64,000 nt of DNA, taken from NCBI GenBank assembly GCA_963575745.1, contig CAUYUJ010018490.1, positions 82,501 to 146,500 on the forward strand, in the 5' to 3' direction. Position numbers and translations under genes: made by a program. Shown piece by piece: positions 20,850 to 31,144 of this stretch. Position 1 is the first letter of the stretch, and the number at the start of each line of letters is the position of its first letter. The notes beneath the pieces were generated by a model. The model did not search any database. It was not told where the DNA came from and saw only the letters and a program-made list of their open reading frames with translations. The DNA comes from Prorocentrum cordatum. Its lineage: Eukaryota; Sar; Dinophyceae; Prorocentrales; Prorocentraceae.

Positions 20850-21990
20850 AATGAAGCGCTTCGCGCCTATTGCAGCGGTTGCGCTGCTTCGGCTGGTAAC
20901 TTGGCTGTAAAGATAGCACGGTCGTTGATCCAGGCACCTCTATTCAGACAAGACGTCTTGCAGACGCGACGCACGTATCTATGTTGATGGTGTCTTGTTG
21001 CTGGCCGCCGCTGTCCATGCGTAGCAAACTCGCACGGATACTCGCACCGATTCGCGCATGAATTCCAAACGGGTTTCGCATGGATGTCCCCCCCTCTCCA
21101 GCGCCCGGACCCCACGTGACTTTACAGCGCTTTGCTGTGGGCGAACGCATGCAGAATACACGCAGGAACACATACCAGTTTGGGCTGTTATGTCCTATGG
21201 TTCGCGTCGCGGAATCCATGCGCAAATCCACGACCAGGAGTGAAAACACTCATGAATCATCCACCCAGAATCGGGGGCGCGCAAACATGAATTAGCGATC
21301 CATGGATTTGGCGCGCGGTCGCCAAATCCACGGACAGGCGGATATGCCCTCCCCAAAATGCGGCCGGTGCCGCCTCGCTCGGCGGCGGAAATCCGCGACT
21401 TCCCATGGAAGCGGGACCCCGTCGCGAATCGACGCCCCTTTGATCCATGTTTGCGATTGCCCGACAGAATCCACACTGTCGAATACCCTGCCTGACTCTG
21501 TTATAGAATAGATCTCGGCTCGCCGTTGAAGGCGGCCGAAATCCTTCAGGCAACAATGTCTGTATACCCGCTAGTAGTCGTAAGCAGCAGGGAGAGGGAA
21601 GAGGAGGGACGACGACGATGGGGGTCGATGCGTCCCCCCCTGCGCGTATGCCCCCCCAGTCCGTTGCACCTCATGCTACCGTCAGGAAGGCTGCCTGAGG
21701 AACGCTCCCTGACCTAGGCGAGTCTGACCACGACGAGCCCAGCCACACGACCTTGTAAGAAGCCGAACTCTGTACACCGACGCTTTTTCCGGCCCCGCAC
21801 CGAAAGTCGCACATGAAAGCGGACCCTGGTGTGTAAGGGATCCTGGTCTATACATGTTCCGTTGCTTCCTGGGGACAACGGAGGAACAAAAATACACCAC
21901 ACCACCCCCCCGTCGTCCTTGACCCTCAGAAAGTCCTGGGCTTGAAGAGCGGCCCGCCACTGGCAAAGCATCTGCTCCAGTTTCCGACCT
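20850..21990. other. Unassigned, with a small perfect hairpin
   Basis: No gene recognised. An 11-bp perfect inverted repeat (TGGATTTGGCG) with a 6-nt loop lies at 21303-21330, and related GCGCAAATCCA words occur nearby. This is where a copia 5' LTR would be, but no LTR pair was found. Confidence 0.4.
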
Positions 21991-21999
21991 TGATCCAAA

Positions 22000-22270
22000 G
22001 AACGACTCGAAAACCAGAGCCACTCCCGAGCTAGAGGCCTCCCTGATGGGGTCGGAGTAGATGGAGTCGGAGGATCGCGCCGCATCGCCGATACATCGAG
22101 GATGCATCGGCGACATCGGCGATGCATCGGCGACGCCACCGTGGAGAAAATCAGGCTCCGCAACGAGCCGCCTCATCGACGATGCGGCGCGATCCTTCGA
22201 CCCCATCTACTCCGACCCCATCCGGGAGGCCCAGAAGAGAACGACCCGAAAACCAGAGCCCCTCCCGAGG
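22000..22270. mobile_element. Foldback element between direct repeats
   Basis: 53-bp inverted arms, 22035-22087 and 22180-22232 (GATGGGGTCGGAGTAGATGG inside), with few mismatches and a ~92-bp spacer of GATGCATCGGCGA repeats. A ~33-bp direct repeat (GAACGACTCGAAAACCAGAG / GAACGACCCGAAAACCAGAG) sits just outside each arm. Confidence 0.65.
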
Positions 22271-22490
22271 ATGGAGGAAGGAGGACGGAGGGGGACGGAG
22301 GAGGACGGAGGACAAGGAGGAGGATGAGGAGGAGGAGGAGGAGGAGGAGAACGGACGAGGAGGATGGATGGGGAGGAGGGGGCAGGCGGAGGAGGAGGAG
22401 GAGGAGGAGGAGGAGGAGGAGGAGGAGGAGGAGGAGGATGGGGAGACCCATGGGAGGGAGGAGGAGGCCCTTGGAGGAGGGGGCCGGAGG
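22264..22490. repeat. GGA array
   Basis: GGA-rich tract with GATGAGG and GGACGAGG interruptions. Confidence 0.9.
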
Positions 22491-22636
22491 AGGACCAATA
22501 AGGAGGGGTCTTGAGCGGGGTACGGTGCGATGCTTCCGGTGATGACGAGCTGTTGTGCCCTTCGATCGCACAGGACCGTTAAGCCTGCCAGCGGGTGCAC
22601 AGGACAGGTCCGCCGAGACAAGTGCAGCCGCTGGGC

Positions 22637-22840
22637 AATGTCGGGAGCGGCCAAGAGGGGGGTGTCCAAGAGGGGGGGGTGCAAATCATGACCGGCGGCA
22701 TGTGCGCGGCCCAGGGGGGGGGGCCAGGGACGTAATAAAACGAGAAGAGGCGCCATGAAATCTGGGGAAATATCATGACCCCCGCCATGATATCCACCCC
22801 CCCCTAGTCATCACCCCCCTCTTTTCCGCCCCCGACAATG
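22637..22840. mobile_element. AAGAGGGGGG TIR element, copy 2
   Basis: Left end AATGTCGGGAGCGGCCAAGA and right end TCTTTTCCGCCCCCGACAAT give ~29-bp inverted repeats with about four mismatches, extending over GAGGGGGGTG. The interior matches 7081-7270. This is the better preserved copy. Confidence 0.7.
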
Positions 22841-23730
22841 GGGGGGCCGCCCCTGGCGCCCCCTCACGGGCCGACCAGGACCCCCAGAGGGTGATGACCT
22901 GCGCGCGGCGCCCGCGCAGAGGTCATCACCGCTGGGGGGTCGGGGTCGGGCTCTGAAGGCGGTGCCCTCGGCCCAGCGTCTGCTGCCGCGTGTTCTTGGC
23001 TCGGGAGTGTGTTCGGCTTCGGAGATCCCCAGAGCACAACAGTGCCGTATCCTGGGAGCGCATCCTCTGCTGTTGCGATGACTGCTGCGAGTGACCAACC
23101 TCACTACTACCCATCGGCATCCTCCATCGTCCATCCGATTCCCCGCCCACCGACCACCCCGACATTCCCCCTCAGCTTCCTTGTGTCCTCCTCTCCCCGC
23201 TCACCCCGCCTCACTGTCTTCTTTCCCCATCCCTCCCCGATGTCCCCTCCCGCATCTGCTTCACCCATCGCCACCCCACTTCCCGTCCCCCCCTTCACCC
23301 CCCCTCCATCCTGTTCCCTCTTCCAGGGGCCACGCGCACCTCCCAACACCAGCACCCACCAGCGAGCCGCTCGCCCCGCCAAAGCGGAGCATGAACGTCC
23401 CCTGAAAATGTGAGTGATTGTACGTTAGCGCTGCGCTCGAAGCCCTTGGATTCGCACCCTCTCTAGGGGCGACCATCAGCCACGCCCACACGCGTGCCAG
23501 TTTCCCCATGGGAGCCCGCCCCAGGCTGGACGCTTTTTTGGGCAATGCTGCCTGGGAGCGGTCTCGAACGCGAGCGGGACGGCCCCGGGGAAGGGTCTGC
23601 ACACCCTGGCTGCGAGCAGCGAGCTTGGCTCCAACTCGGCAGACCGCGTTCGGACAACCTCGGCGCGCCCTTCTTATAGATCTCATAGAAAGCAAAAGGT
23701 CCACTTCCATGAAAGAAGCAACCCGATAAG
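22841..23730. other. Unassigned sequence
   Basis: C-rich low-complexity DNA at 23150-23330 and ordinary GC-rich DNA elsewhere. No gene recognised. Confidence 0.35.
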
Positions 23731-23821
23731 CGAAGTCGTTCAGTAAACGCACCCGGAGGAGGACTCGAACAGGGCAAGGCTGTTTAGAGTAAACGCCCAG
23801 GGCCGTCTAGTAAACGCCTGT
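23731..23821. repeat. TTTAGTAAACGCC element, copy 1
   Basis: GCGAAGTCGTTCAGTAAACG, TCGAACAGGGCAAGG and GTCTAGTAAACGCC recur in the same order at 63643-63734. TAAACGC occurs three times in each copy. Confidence 0.65.
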
Positions 23822-23869
23822 GTTCGGGGTCCGAGAGATTTTGTCTCACTTGACTTCTGTCGGTGCATC

Positions 23870-24000
23870 TTTCCCCCTTCCTCACGCTCCCACTCCTGGC
23901 CGCCTTGGTGGCGCTGTCGACGTTGATCCCCGCGAACGCAAAATAGGCGGCCGTGGCGATGGCCCGCGAGACGCACGCCCCTGGCGCAGAGGGGGGCAGC
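23870..24000 (-). other. Possible orphan exon with a hydrophobic segment
   Basis: The minus-strand frame includes ACVSRAIATAAYFAFAGI followed by NVDSATKAARSGS, a balanced composition with a short hydrophobic stretch. No family recognised; an exon of a membrane protein or chance are both possible. Confidence 0.2.
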
Positions 24001-24345
24001 GGAAAGCGCGGCGCATCTGGGGGGGGGCGCTGTAACAACCAACCCTCCTCTTGCTGTTCTCTCCCCCCCTTCTCCTGCTGTCGATCCCACAGCTGCCCCC
24101 CCAAAAAACAACCCTACTCCTGCTGCTCCGCCTTCTTCCGCTTCGAGTCCCAGGGCTCCTCCCCCCCCTCCTCCCCCCCAACCCCCCTCCCCCTAAACCA
24201 GCCTGTTCTTGCCGCCCGCCCCCGCGCCGCTCATGCTCCCTGCCGCCTCCCGCCCCCCCGAGCCCGTCCTCCCGCCTTTCCCTGCCCCGTCCCCCAGATG
24301 CTCCGCTCCTCATCCCGCTGCCGTCCCTGGTCCTGCACCCCCTCC

Positions 24346-24599
24346 CGCAGTGGGCCCTGGAAGCGACAGGGCCGTTTTCGTTACCGATTCCGTTTTGCCG
24401 TGTTTGTTGCCGGTTCCGACGCCGTTGTTTTACCGGTTCCGTCGCCGTTCTTTTACGGGTTCCCGCTCTGGTTCCACTCCTGGAGCCGTTTTTGCTGCCG
24501 TTTCCAATCGCCATTTGTTTTTGTCCCGTTTCCATTTTCAAGGGACACTTTTTCGGAACCCGTGAAAAAACGGCCCTGCCGATTCCGGGGCCCACTAAG
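24346..24599. mobile_element. TIR element with 8-bp target duplication, copy 2
   Basis: Same family as 8962-9212 along its whole length. Ends CGCAGTGGGCCC (first bases mutated) and GGGCCCACTAAG; flanked by an exact 8-bp direct repeat CCCCCTCC (24338-24345 and 24600-24607). The targets of the two copies differ at one base, suggesting a site preference. Confidence 0.88.
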
Positions 24600-24611
24600 C
24601 CCCCTCCTTCG

Positions 24612-25205
24612 CATGTAGCGCTCTTCCTCCACCCCCCTCCTCTTACTCCTCCTCCTCTTCCTTCTCCTCCTTCTCTTCCTCCTTCTCCTCCTTCTCTTCC
24701 TCTTTCGCTTCCTCTTCCTCCTCCGCCTCCTCCTTTTCCTCCTCCTCCTCCTTCTCCTCCTCCTCCCCCGCCTCGTCGTCGTCGTCCTCCTCCTCCTCCT
24801 CCTCCTACTACTACTACTACAACTCCCCCTCCTCCTCCTTCTCCTCCTCCTCCTCCTCCTCCACCCTCCTCCTCCTCCTCCTCCCCCTCCCTCCTCCTCC
24901 TCTCCTCCTCCTCTCTCCTCCTCCTCCTCCTCCTCCTCCTCCTCCCCCTCCTCCTCCTCCTCCTCTCCTCCGCTGCTCTCCTCTTCCTCATCCGACCCTC
25001 CTCTTTATCACATTCCTTCTCCTCCTCCTCCTCCTCGTCCTCCTCCTCCTCCTCGTTCGCCTCATCCTCCTCCTTCTCTTCTCTCCTCTCCTCCTCCTCC
25101 TCCTCCTCCTCCTCCTCCTCCTCCCTCCTCTCCTCCTCCTCCCGTCTCTCCTCCTCCTCCTCCTCCTCCTCCACCTCCTCCTCTCCTCCTCCTCCTCCCC
25201 CCCTT
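24612..25205. repeat. TCC array
   Basis: About 590 bp of TCC/CTCCTT/CGTCGT repeat. Open frames here are poly-Pro, poly-Leu or poly-Glu artefacts. Confidence 0.95.
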
Positions 25206-26149
25206 CCCCCCGTCCACCCTGCCAACATCACCGTCCTGCTGCTCTTACTGCAGCTGTTACTCCTCGTCCTCCCCATGGCCACCTCCCCATGGCCTATGGC
25301 CCTCCTCCTCGTCGTCGTCGTCGTCGTCCTCCTCTTCGTGACCATCCTCCTGGTCCTCGTCCGCGTGCCCATGCCCGTCTTCCCGCCTGCCTTTCCGCGC
25401 GTTCTCCCGTGCCCCCCCCCCCCCCTCGCCGGGGGCGAGGAGCGCGAGCCTGGGACAGGAGGGGCAGGAGGAGGAGGAAGGACAGGGGAAGGGTGGACAA
25501 GACAGGCAGCGTCCTACGAGAAGGAACGCCACATGAGGAACATCTGGGCTTGTCTGGCCACGGCGCGCCTCGGTCGCGAGTAAGGCTCCCCGATCTCGGT
25601 CTAAGGAACGGCCCGACAACCGTAGCACATCCTGAGCCGAAGGTGGTCCTTTCAGCCTTTGATTGTAGGCCCCCTGCGCCGAGCAAAGAGAGTGGAACCG
25701 GTAACGACCGATCGGTTCGCAACGACAAGAACGGCACGGCACTTGAACAAAACACAGCACGGCCTTACTATGGTCACTCTGCGGGATGTCGCTCGTGATC
25801 GGGTCCCTCCCACTTTGCGCCAATATCCACCACTTCGTCTCTCTCAAGTCCGGGCTGTTCCTCGCAGCCGCTGGTGAGTTCTTCCCGCACGCGACCGCTC
25901 GGTCGAACCATCTGCAATATGTGCGCGACCCCGACTATGTACTTATAAGGCTCGTTGCCTCGTCCATGCAACCATCGACTCCTCGAAACATCCGTCGAGA
26001 CTGGCAAACAAACATGAATGTGTGATCATATAGCCCTCCAGGGTGCGATTCTCCACCATGTCGTCGAGGAGTTTTGTACTTGGCGCTCAAAGTCGCGTCT
26101 TGCCCTACGTGGTGCTGCTCCTGATGCGTGGCGCTTGCTGCTACTCAAG
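25206..26149. other. Unassigned sequence
   Basis: (GTC)n at 25308-25332; otherwise unique DNA without a recognisable gene. Confidence 0.35.
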
Positions 26150-26290
26150 CGCCCGCGCGGCGCTAAAACGAAAACACAGTGTGCCCCCCTTTCAGCCCCT
26201 GTAGCTACCGCAAGCTTTTAGGACGAATGCGCTCGGCGCTAGAGAGACAGCTCCATGTCGAAGACGGTTCCCCGTGCACTCGTGCAGCTG
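26150..26290. repeat. Fragment of the ~83-bp repeat of the 0.5-1.9 kb modules
   Basis: CCCGCGCGGCGCTAAAACGAAA and TTTTAGGACGAATGCGCTCG match the repeat in both ~1-kb modules; about 1.5 units remain. Confidence 0.55.
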
Positions 26291-26794
26291 TTGCAAATGT
26301 CGAACTTACGGCCCACCCGACCGACACGTCTGGAAGACCACGGGCAGACGTGGAAGGAGAAGGCGGATGGGGGAGCGGGCAGAGCGGCTGGCATGGGAGG
26401 GGGAAGGAAAAGGGATGGGGCGGAGTACAGTAGAAGGCGGAGCGCGGCCGAAGGATTCGGCTGGGTTCGGCCGAGAAGCCCTGATGCGGCACGAACAAAT
26501 TCAATCACTGCCTCCACCGTCCTCACACTGCGTGCCGCAACACACGCCACTCCCCCCACCTCCCGCAAAGAGGCCGCAACAACTGCAAGGGCAACTCCTG
26601 CAGCAGCTCGGCAGAGGGAAGCACTGGACGCAACCTGTAATAGAGGGGACGAGGGACACACAAACAAATAGACACACACACACACATCAGGAACCATTAT
26701 ATTTCCCATTGTTTCTGGGTGGTCGTCTCCCCCTCCACTTCCCATGTTGTCTCACCTTTTCTGGGGATCTACGTTTAATGGTGTCTCTGTGTGC
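26291..26794. other. Unassigned sequence
   Basis: Short GGGAGGGGGAAGG tract and unique DNA. No gene recognised. Confidence 0.35.
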
Positions 26795-26850
26795 GCTTGC
26801 GTGCTTGCGTGCGTGTGCGTGTGTGTTGTGTGTGTGTGTGTGCGTGCGTG

Positions 26851-26885
<35 letters not shown>

Positions 26886-26933
26886 GTGCGTGTGCGTGTG
26901 CGTGTGCGTGTGCGTGTGCGTGTGTGTGTGTGC

Positions 26934-26978
<45 letters not shown>

Positions 26979-27125
26979 TTTGCGTGTGTGTGTGTGTGCG
27001 TGTGTGGGTGTTCGTGTGTGTGTGTGTGTTTGCGTGTGCGTGTGCGTGTGCGTGGGCGTGTGCATGGGCGTGGGCGTGTGCGTGTGCGTGTGCGAGTGCG
27101 TGTGCGTGTGTATGTGTCTGACTCT
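26795..27125. repeat. GTGTGC/TGCGTG/TCTGCG array
   Basis: About 330 bp of GT-based repeats with GTGCGT and CTGCGT sub-blocks. Reads as poly-Cys/Val one way and poly-Thr/His the other; not a gene. Confidence 0.95.
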
Positions 27126-27549
27126 GTGTGTACGCTTCCCTTCTCAACATAAGAGGGCGGCGGGTCCTCGTCGCTGGCAAGCTGAACGGAGGAGGACGAG
27201 AAGAGGCGATGGCGGAGGGAGAGACCACAGGCAGCTGGGCTGCCAGGCGCACGACGAAAGAAGCGAGCAGACCCACGTCCCGCTGCCAGCGGCAATGCCA
27301 AGACCTGTCCGAGCCGCAAATGCACCCCCCCCCTGCACCCCCCCCTGCCCCCTGCAACAGCGCGCAGTTTCTTCGAATACCTCATGCTCCACAGGGGGCA
27401 CCACGAGGGAACGCCTGCAGGGCCGCCTCCCCGAGGCTCGGCGTCCCCGGAGGCCTCGAGAGGCAGAGCCGGGGGGCCAGGACACGTCCTGGACCTCGGA
27501 CTCTGGCCCTCGATGTTCGGGGGTCCCCGAACCGTGCGCTTCGGGGGGG
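27126..27549. other. Unassigned sequence
   Basis: Ordinary GC-rich DNA with a C-run near 27325-27350. No gene recognised. Confidence 0.35.
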
Positions 27550-27900
27550 GGCGAAAGGGGGGGGATAGCAAAGGGTATGGCAGAGAATCGGCTCGCGTGG
27601 CGGATTCTCCCAGCGCCCCCCAGGCGCCAGGAGGCGCTCAGGCATCGAGGAAGTCGAAAGCTGGGCGAGGGCTGCTAAAACCGTGGCTGCTAAAACGGCC
27701 CTCCCGGAAGGAAAAGACAACTTCCATGGAATGAGGCGCGGCACGCGAAACCCAGCAACGCGCTCCTTCCCGGAAAAGGACGAAGACCACTTCCCAGAGG
27801 TCGACTTTTGCAGCCACGGAGTTAGCAGCCCTTGCCCGGCTTCCGGAAGGGGCCCGGCGGCGCGGCCGAGACCAGCTGCATGCCGCGGGCCCGAGCGGCG
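27550..27900. mobile_element. Repeat copy interrupted by a TIR insertion
   Basis: The outer sequence (CGAAAGGGGGGG..ATAGCAAAGG at the left, CGGCCGAGACCAGCTGCATG at the right) matches 44000-44185. Here it is interrupted at 27656-27844 by ~43-bp inverted arms (27656-27698 and 27802-27844: GGGCGAGGGCTGCTAAAACC against its complement). The 44-kb copy lacks the insert, so it shows the unfilled state. Confidence 0.6.
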
Positions 27901-28154
27901 ACGGGCCGCGCAGGGGGACCTCCTCCCCTGACCTTCTGGGAGGGCTAAAGAACAGCACCAGGACGTTGTTTCCTGATTTTTCCGTCGAGGTCTGAGGCAG
28001 TGGGGATGGGTTTATAGGTCTGGAGTGTTTTACCTAACAGCGAAGACTGATAGGTTTCTAATAGGGTCAAAAAAGAGCATCTGATGACTCCCCAGGGGGG
28101 TCTGGGCGGGAGCCGGACAGTCGAGGACCGGGCTCGTTTAGAGCAAACAGTCAC

Positions 28155-28505
28155 ACACTTCGTGCTCTTCGACCTCCCAGAACTCCATTCCCAGGCCACA
28201 TTTTGAATGCCCGGAGCCAACTGTAAGCCACTTCGTGCTCTTCGACTTCCCAAAACCCCATTCCCGGGCCACATTTTGGATGCCCGGAGCCAACTGTAGG
28301 CCACTTCGTGCTCTTCGACTTCCCAGAACTCCATTCCCGGGCCACATTTTGAATGCCCGGAGCCAACTGTAGGCCACTTCGTGCTCTTGGACTTCCCAGG
28401 ACACAATTCCCGGGCCACATTTTGAATGCCCGGATCCAACTGTAGGCCATTTCGTGTTCTTCGAGTTCCCAGAACCCAGAGGATCCCCCGAGCCATGTAT
28501 TTCAG
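28155..28505. repeat. 73-bp tandem repeat, about 5 units
   Basis: Units start at 28157, 28230, 28303, 28376 and ~28450. Each contains CACTTCGTGCTCTTCGAC, CCCGGGCCACATTTTG and GAATGCCCGGAGCCAACTG. Period 73 is not a multiple of three, so the apparent minus-strand protein repeat shifts frame every unit. The same repeat recurs in the same orientation at 38835-39014, beyond gene D. Confidence 0.9.
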
Positions 28506-29164
28506 GAAACATTCAAAAGCACTCATGTTCGGAATGAAACAGAACCCTGGTCCCAAAATCAACGAAAACCGTTTCGATATATATCGTTTGCCCGAACTAC
28601 GCGGGGGTAATGGGGGGAATAGAATTTCGTGGTGTTGGCGGGCTTGTTACATGGCGTCATATTTCGATCATAACGATGGGTTGGCGGGGATACGCGAAAC
28701 GTCAACGATTCGATGGTAAGGATGCCGATTCTTCTGAACACATTGATACAGAATTCACTGTGCAGTTAACCAGTAACAAGTACATAATCCGAACATGCAC
28801 GGCACCACTGCAAGTAACTACGACGAAATGCCGCCTCTGTTGCACGCTTTGCGTTGCAAGGTATTTGCATGGTGTTGGGGAGGGCTGGGGGGGGTAGGAT
28901 AAAACGGAGGGGGTAGGTAGGTTCTGGAAGAAGGAAGGCGCCATTCGTTAGGCCACCTGGGCTACAAGACCCCCCCCCGTCGAGCCCCCAAAGGCCCCCA
29001 ACAATACCCCCATTACAAGATAACTTGTAGCAAGCTACAGCGAATCAGTAAACTGAGCTGGAAAAGAATGGACTGAACACGGGAGGACTCTGCTTCAGTC
29101 TGGTCGGCCGATTACGTCTCCATTATATCCAACGCTTCTGTACGTTGCTCTCACTTTGCTCTGT
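28506..29164. other. Unassigned, lower-GC sequence upstream of gene A
   Basis: No gene recognised; mixed composition and poor in simple repeats. Confidence 0.4.
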
Positions 29165-29600
29165 CCTCCTCCTCCTCCTCCTCCTCCTCCTCCTCCTCCT
29201 CCTCCTCCTCTGCTTCTCCTCCGTCCGCCTCGTCCTCCTCCTCCTCCTCCTCCTCCTCCTCGTCCTCCTCATCCTCTTGTTCTCCTCTTCCGGCTCCTCC
29301 TCCTCCTCGCGAGGTCCGCCTCGCCCTCCTGGACCTCTGGCGAAAGGAGCCACCATCTATCCCAATCGATTTCCTCCTCTTCTTTTTGTTTTTTACCTCC
29401 CTCCTCCCCCCCTGTTCCTCGTCCTCTTCGTCGTTGTCCTCCTCCTCCTCCTCCTCCTCCTCCTCCTCCTCCTCCTCCTCCTCCTCCCCCTCCTCCTCTT
29501 CGTCATCCTCCTCCTGCTCTTCCTCCTCTTCCTCGTCCTCCCCCTCCTTCTCCCAATTCTTCCTCATCCTCCTCGTCCACTCTCCCCTCCCCTTCCCCAC
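29165..29600. repeat. TCC arrays upstream of gene A
   Basis: TCC arrays at 29165-29305 and 29400-29580 with a short unique spacer. They end about 50-70 bp before the relic leader of gene A. Confidence 0.9.
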
Positions 29601-29653
29601 CCCCCTCTTATGGGGACATAGAAGGATGATGTTTGAGCGTCTCGCCATGTGTT

Positions 29654-29668
29654 TAGCCGTTTTGGCTC
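29654..29668 (+). other. DinoSL relic of gene A
   Basis: TAGCCGTTTTGGCTC matches 14 of 15 bases of the DinoSL core TAGCCATTTTGGCTC; over the full 21-nt leader about 15 match. It lies 47 nt upstream of the ATG at 29716, a spacing like that of genes C and D. Confidence 0.6.
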
Positions 29669-29715
29669 GATGTGCATCTGTGGACTCCACTTTTTTTCGA
29701 CTTGAAGTTCCCACG

Positions 29716-30915
29716 ATGGCTGTTGATGTTGGCACCGAGGAAGCATTGGCATCTCTCAACCTTTTGCCATTCTCTATTGTTGGCGCTGTCGATAAATTCT
29801 ACCCCAAGGTCAGCTTCAAGAACCACCCAGATTGGCCGAAAGCACAAAAGGCTGTTCCTTGTGTTTCTGGCCTGATGACAGCCTCAAGGGGGTTGATGAT
29901 CCATCATGTATCTCTTCGAGCTTCCGTCCAAGCGTGGTCGGCCACCCACGAGCTAACGATCTCTGCTCAAGATGTGGATAAGATAACATACTCCCTGAGG
30001 GCGATTTGCCACCAAATCAAGACCTTGAAAACTAACGAGAGACCTGTGCCCTTCAAGTGGAGGCCGCGTTTCCAGACGCTCTACGACAAGATCGTTCCAG
30101 GAGAACGTAAACGTAGTGATGAAGTTCGCGGTGGGCCCACCCCCGCCATTCTCGATGCCGAGTTTGATGATGATGCACCCGCTGAGGATGCGCACGACGG
30201 GCTCTCTGAGGCCAGCTGCGATGAAAGCTTTTGTTCGAAATTGGACGACATCCGAGATTCCCTTAACCCCACCCCCCTCGAGGGGGTGGGGTTCAGGGAA
30301 TCTCGGGTGGTGTCCAATTTCGAATGCAAATGCGATCATTGCAACCTCCAGGTCGAGATCGTGGAGCCACCCTGCAGGGAGCCGCCGCCTCTCGTCAGCG
30401 TCATGTCCAGCCCAGAGCCCTACGACCACGATGAGCTCTTTAGCTCTGAGATTCCTGAGTTGCAAAGGCTTCTTCACGGCGGCCAGAGGCGCAGGCTCAC
30501 TAGCAAGACGGTCGACACCAGTCCAGGCGCTCACATCAGGGCCTTAGAGGCGCAAACGCAGCCAGCCTCTTCATGCACGCCTCTCTGCCCGTCGGCCTGG
30601 GCGAAATTGAACGCCAGCATCAAGGAGTCCCACAAGGCCAAGAAAAACACGAAGGGCAAGAACAGCAAGAAGCCCCCGATGAAAACCATGAAAGTGATGA
30701 AGGGTCCCAAGGCCAAGAAGACGGACGACAAGCAGTCGTGGCAGAGCTTCCTCAAGAGGGAGCACAGCAAGGTCTATCACAGGATCGTGAAGGAGTGCAA
30801 GAGCAGCGGCTCGTGCGCTGCTGTTGCCAAGAAGCGGGCGAGCGTTGCAGCTTGCGCGAAGGTCAAGCAGCTTCGTGAAGAGCGCGAGGCTGGGCAGCAT
30901 GCCGCCTACGAGTGA
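29716..30915 (+). CDS. Gene A: basic-tailed uncharacterised protein, intron-free
   Basis: A 399-residue frame with balanced composition and no repeats. I start it at 29716 (MAVDVGTEEALASLN) because a DinoSL relic sits just upstream; ATGs at 29626 and 29629 are in frame and would add 30 residues that read through the relic. The N-terminal half (to about residue 130) is globular-looking. The centre is acidic. From about residue 305 there is a Lys-rich stretch (KAKKNTKGKNSKKPPMKTMK), then SWQSFLKREHSKVYHRIVKE and an Ala/Lys/Arg helix. That tail resembles basic tails I associate with other dinoflagellate proteins of unknown function, and nucleic-acid binding is a guess. A near-palindrome lies inside the frame at 30234-30324 without breaking it. 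Product unknown. Confidence 0.7.
   Translation: MAVDVGTEEALASLNLLPFSIVGAVDKFYPKVSFKNHPDWPKAQKAVPCVSGLMTASRGLMIHHVSLRASVQAWSATHELTISAQDVDKITYSLRAICHQIKTLKTNERPVPFKWRPRFQTLYDKIVPGERKRSDEVRGGPTPAILDAEFDDDAPAEDAHDGLSEASCDESFCSKLDDIRDSLNPTPLEGVGFRESRVVSNFECKCDHCNLQVEIVEPPCREPPPLVSVMSSPEPYDHDELFSSEIPELQRLLHGGQRRRLTSKTVDTSPGAHIRALEAQTQPASSCTPLCPSAWAKLNASIKESHKAKKNTKGKNSKKPPMKTMKVMKGPKAKKTDDKQSWQSFLKREHSKVYHRIVKECKSSGSCAAVAKKRASVAACAKVKQLREEREAGQHAAYE
30234..30324. repeat. 91-bp near-perfect palindrome inside gene A
   Basis: Left arm 30234-30279 begins TTCGAAATTGGAC; right arm 30280-30324 ends GTCCAATTTCGAA. Four mismatches and one extra C over ~45 bp, with CTCGAG at the centre and no loop. Both strands stay open through it and encode similar peptides (SLNPTPLEGVGFRESR forward, SLNPTPSRGVGLRESR reverse). 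Confidence 0.95.
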
Positions 30916-30937
30916 GTGGCGTTCAAGGCTTCTTTCG

Positions 30938-31125
30938 GGGGAGGGGGAGGGAGGAGAAAGAGGAGGAGGAGGAGGAGGAGGAGGAGGAGGAGGAGGAGGA
31001 GGAGGGGGAGAAGGAGGAGGAGGAGGAGGAGGAGGAGGAGGAGGAGGAGGAGGAGGAGGAGGAGTGGGGGGAGGAGGACGAAGAGGAGTAGGAGGAGGAG
31101 GAGGAGGAGGGGGAGGAGGAGAGGC
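30938..31125. repeat. GGA array after gene A
   Basis: GGA-rich tract starting 23 bp past the stop of gene A and ending in the tag at 31123. Confidence 0.95.
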
Positions 31126-31144
31126 GTTAAAGACTAACTCTTGG
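31123..31144 (-). repeat. Array-flanking tag, copy 1 (reverse)
   Basis: GGCGTTAAAGACTAACTCTT then GG. Reverse complement of the tag CCAAGAGTTAG...TAACGC found at 32794 and 35045; all three join directly to a GGA/TCC array. Confidence 0.7.

Noticed and set aside
21058-21295. Short plus-strand frames near 21.1 kb
   Set aside because: Under 80 codons, no family, no leader relic, and opposite-strand frames equally open.
23882-25583. Frames of ~500 codons on both strands
   Set aside because: They cross the TIR element and the TCC array; poly-Pro/Leu/Glu only.
26744-27152. Cys/Val- and Thr/His-rich frames
   Set aside because: GT-based microsatellite read in frame.
28138-28512. Repeat protein with KCGPGMEFWEVEEHE units (minus strand)
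   Set aside because: The 73-bp unit is not a multiple of three, so the peptide repeat comes from successive frames; no selection for one frame is apparent.
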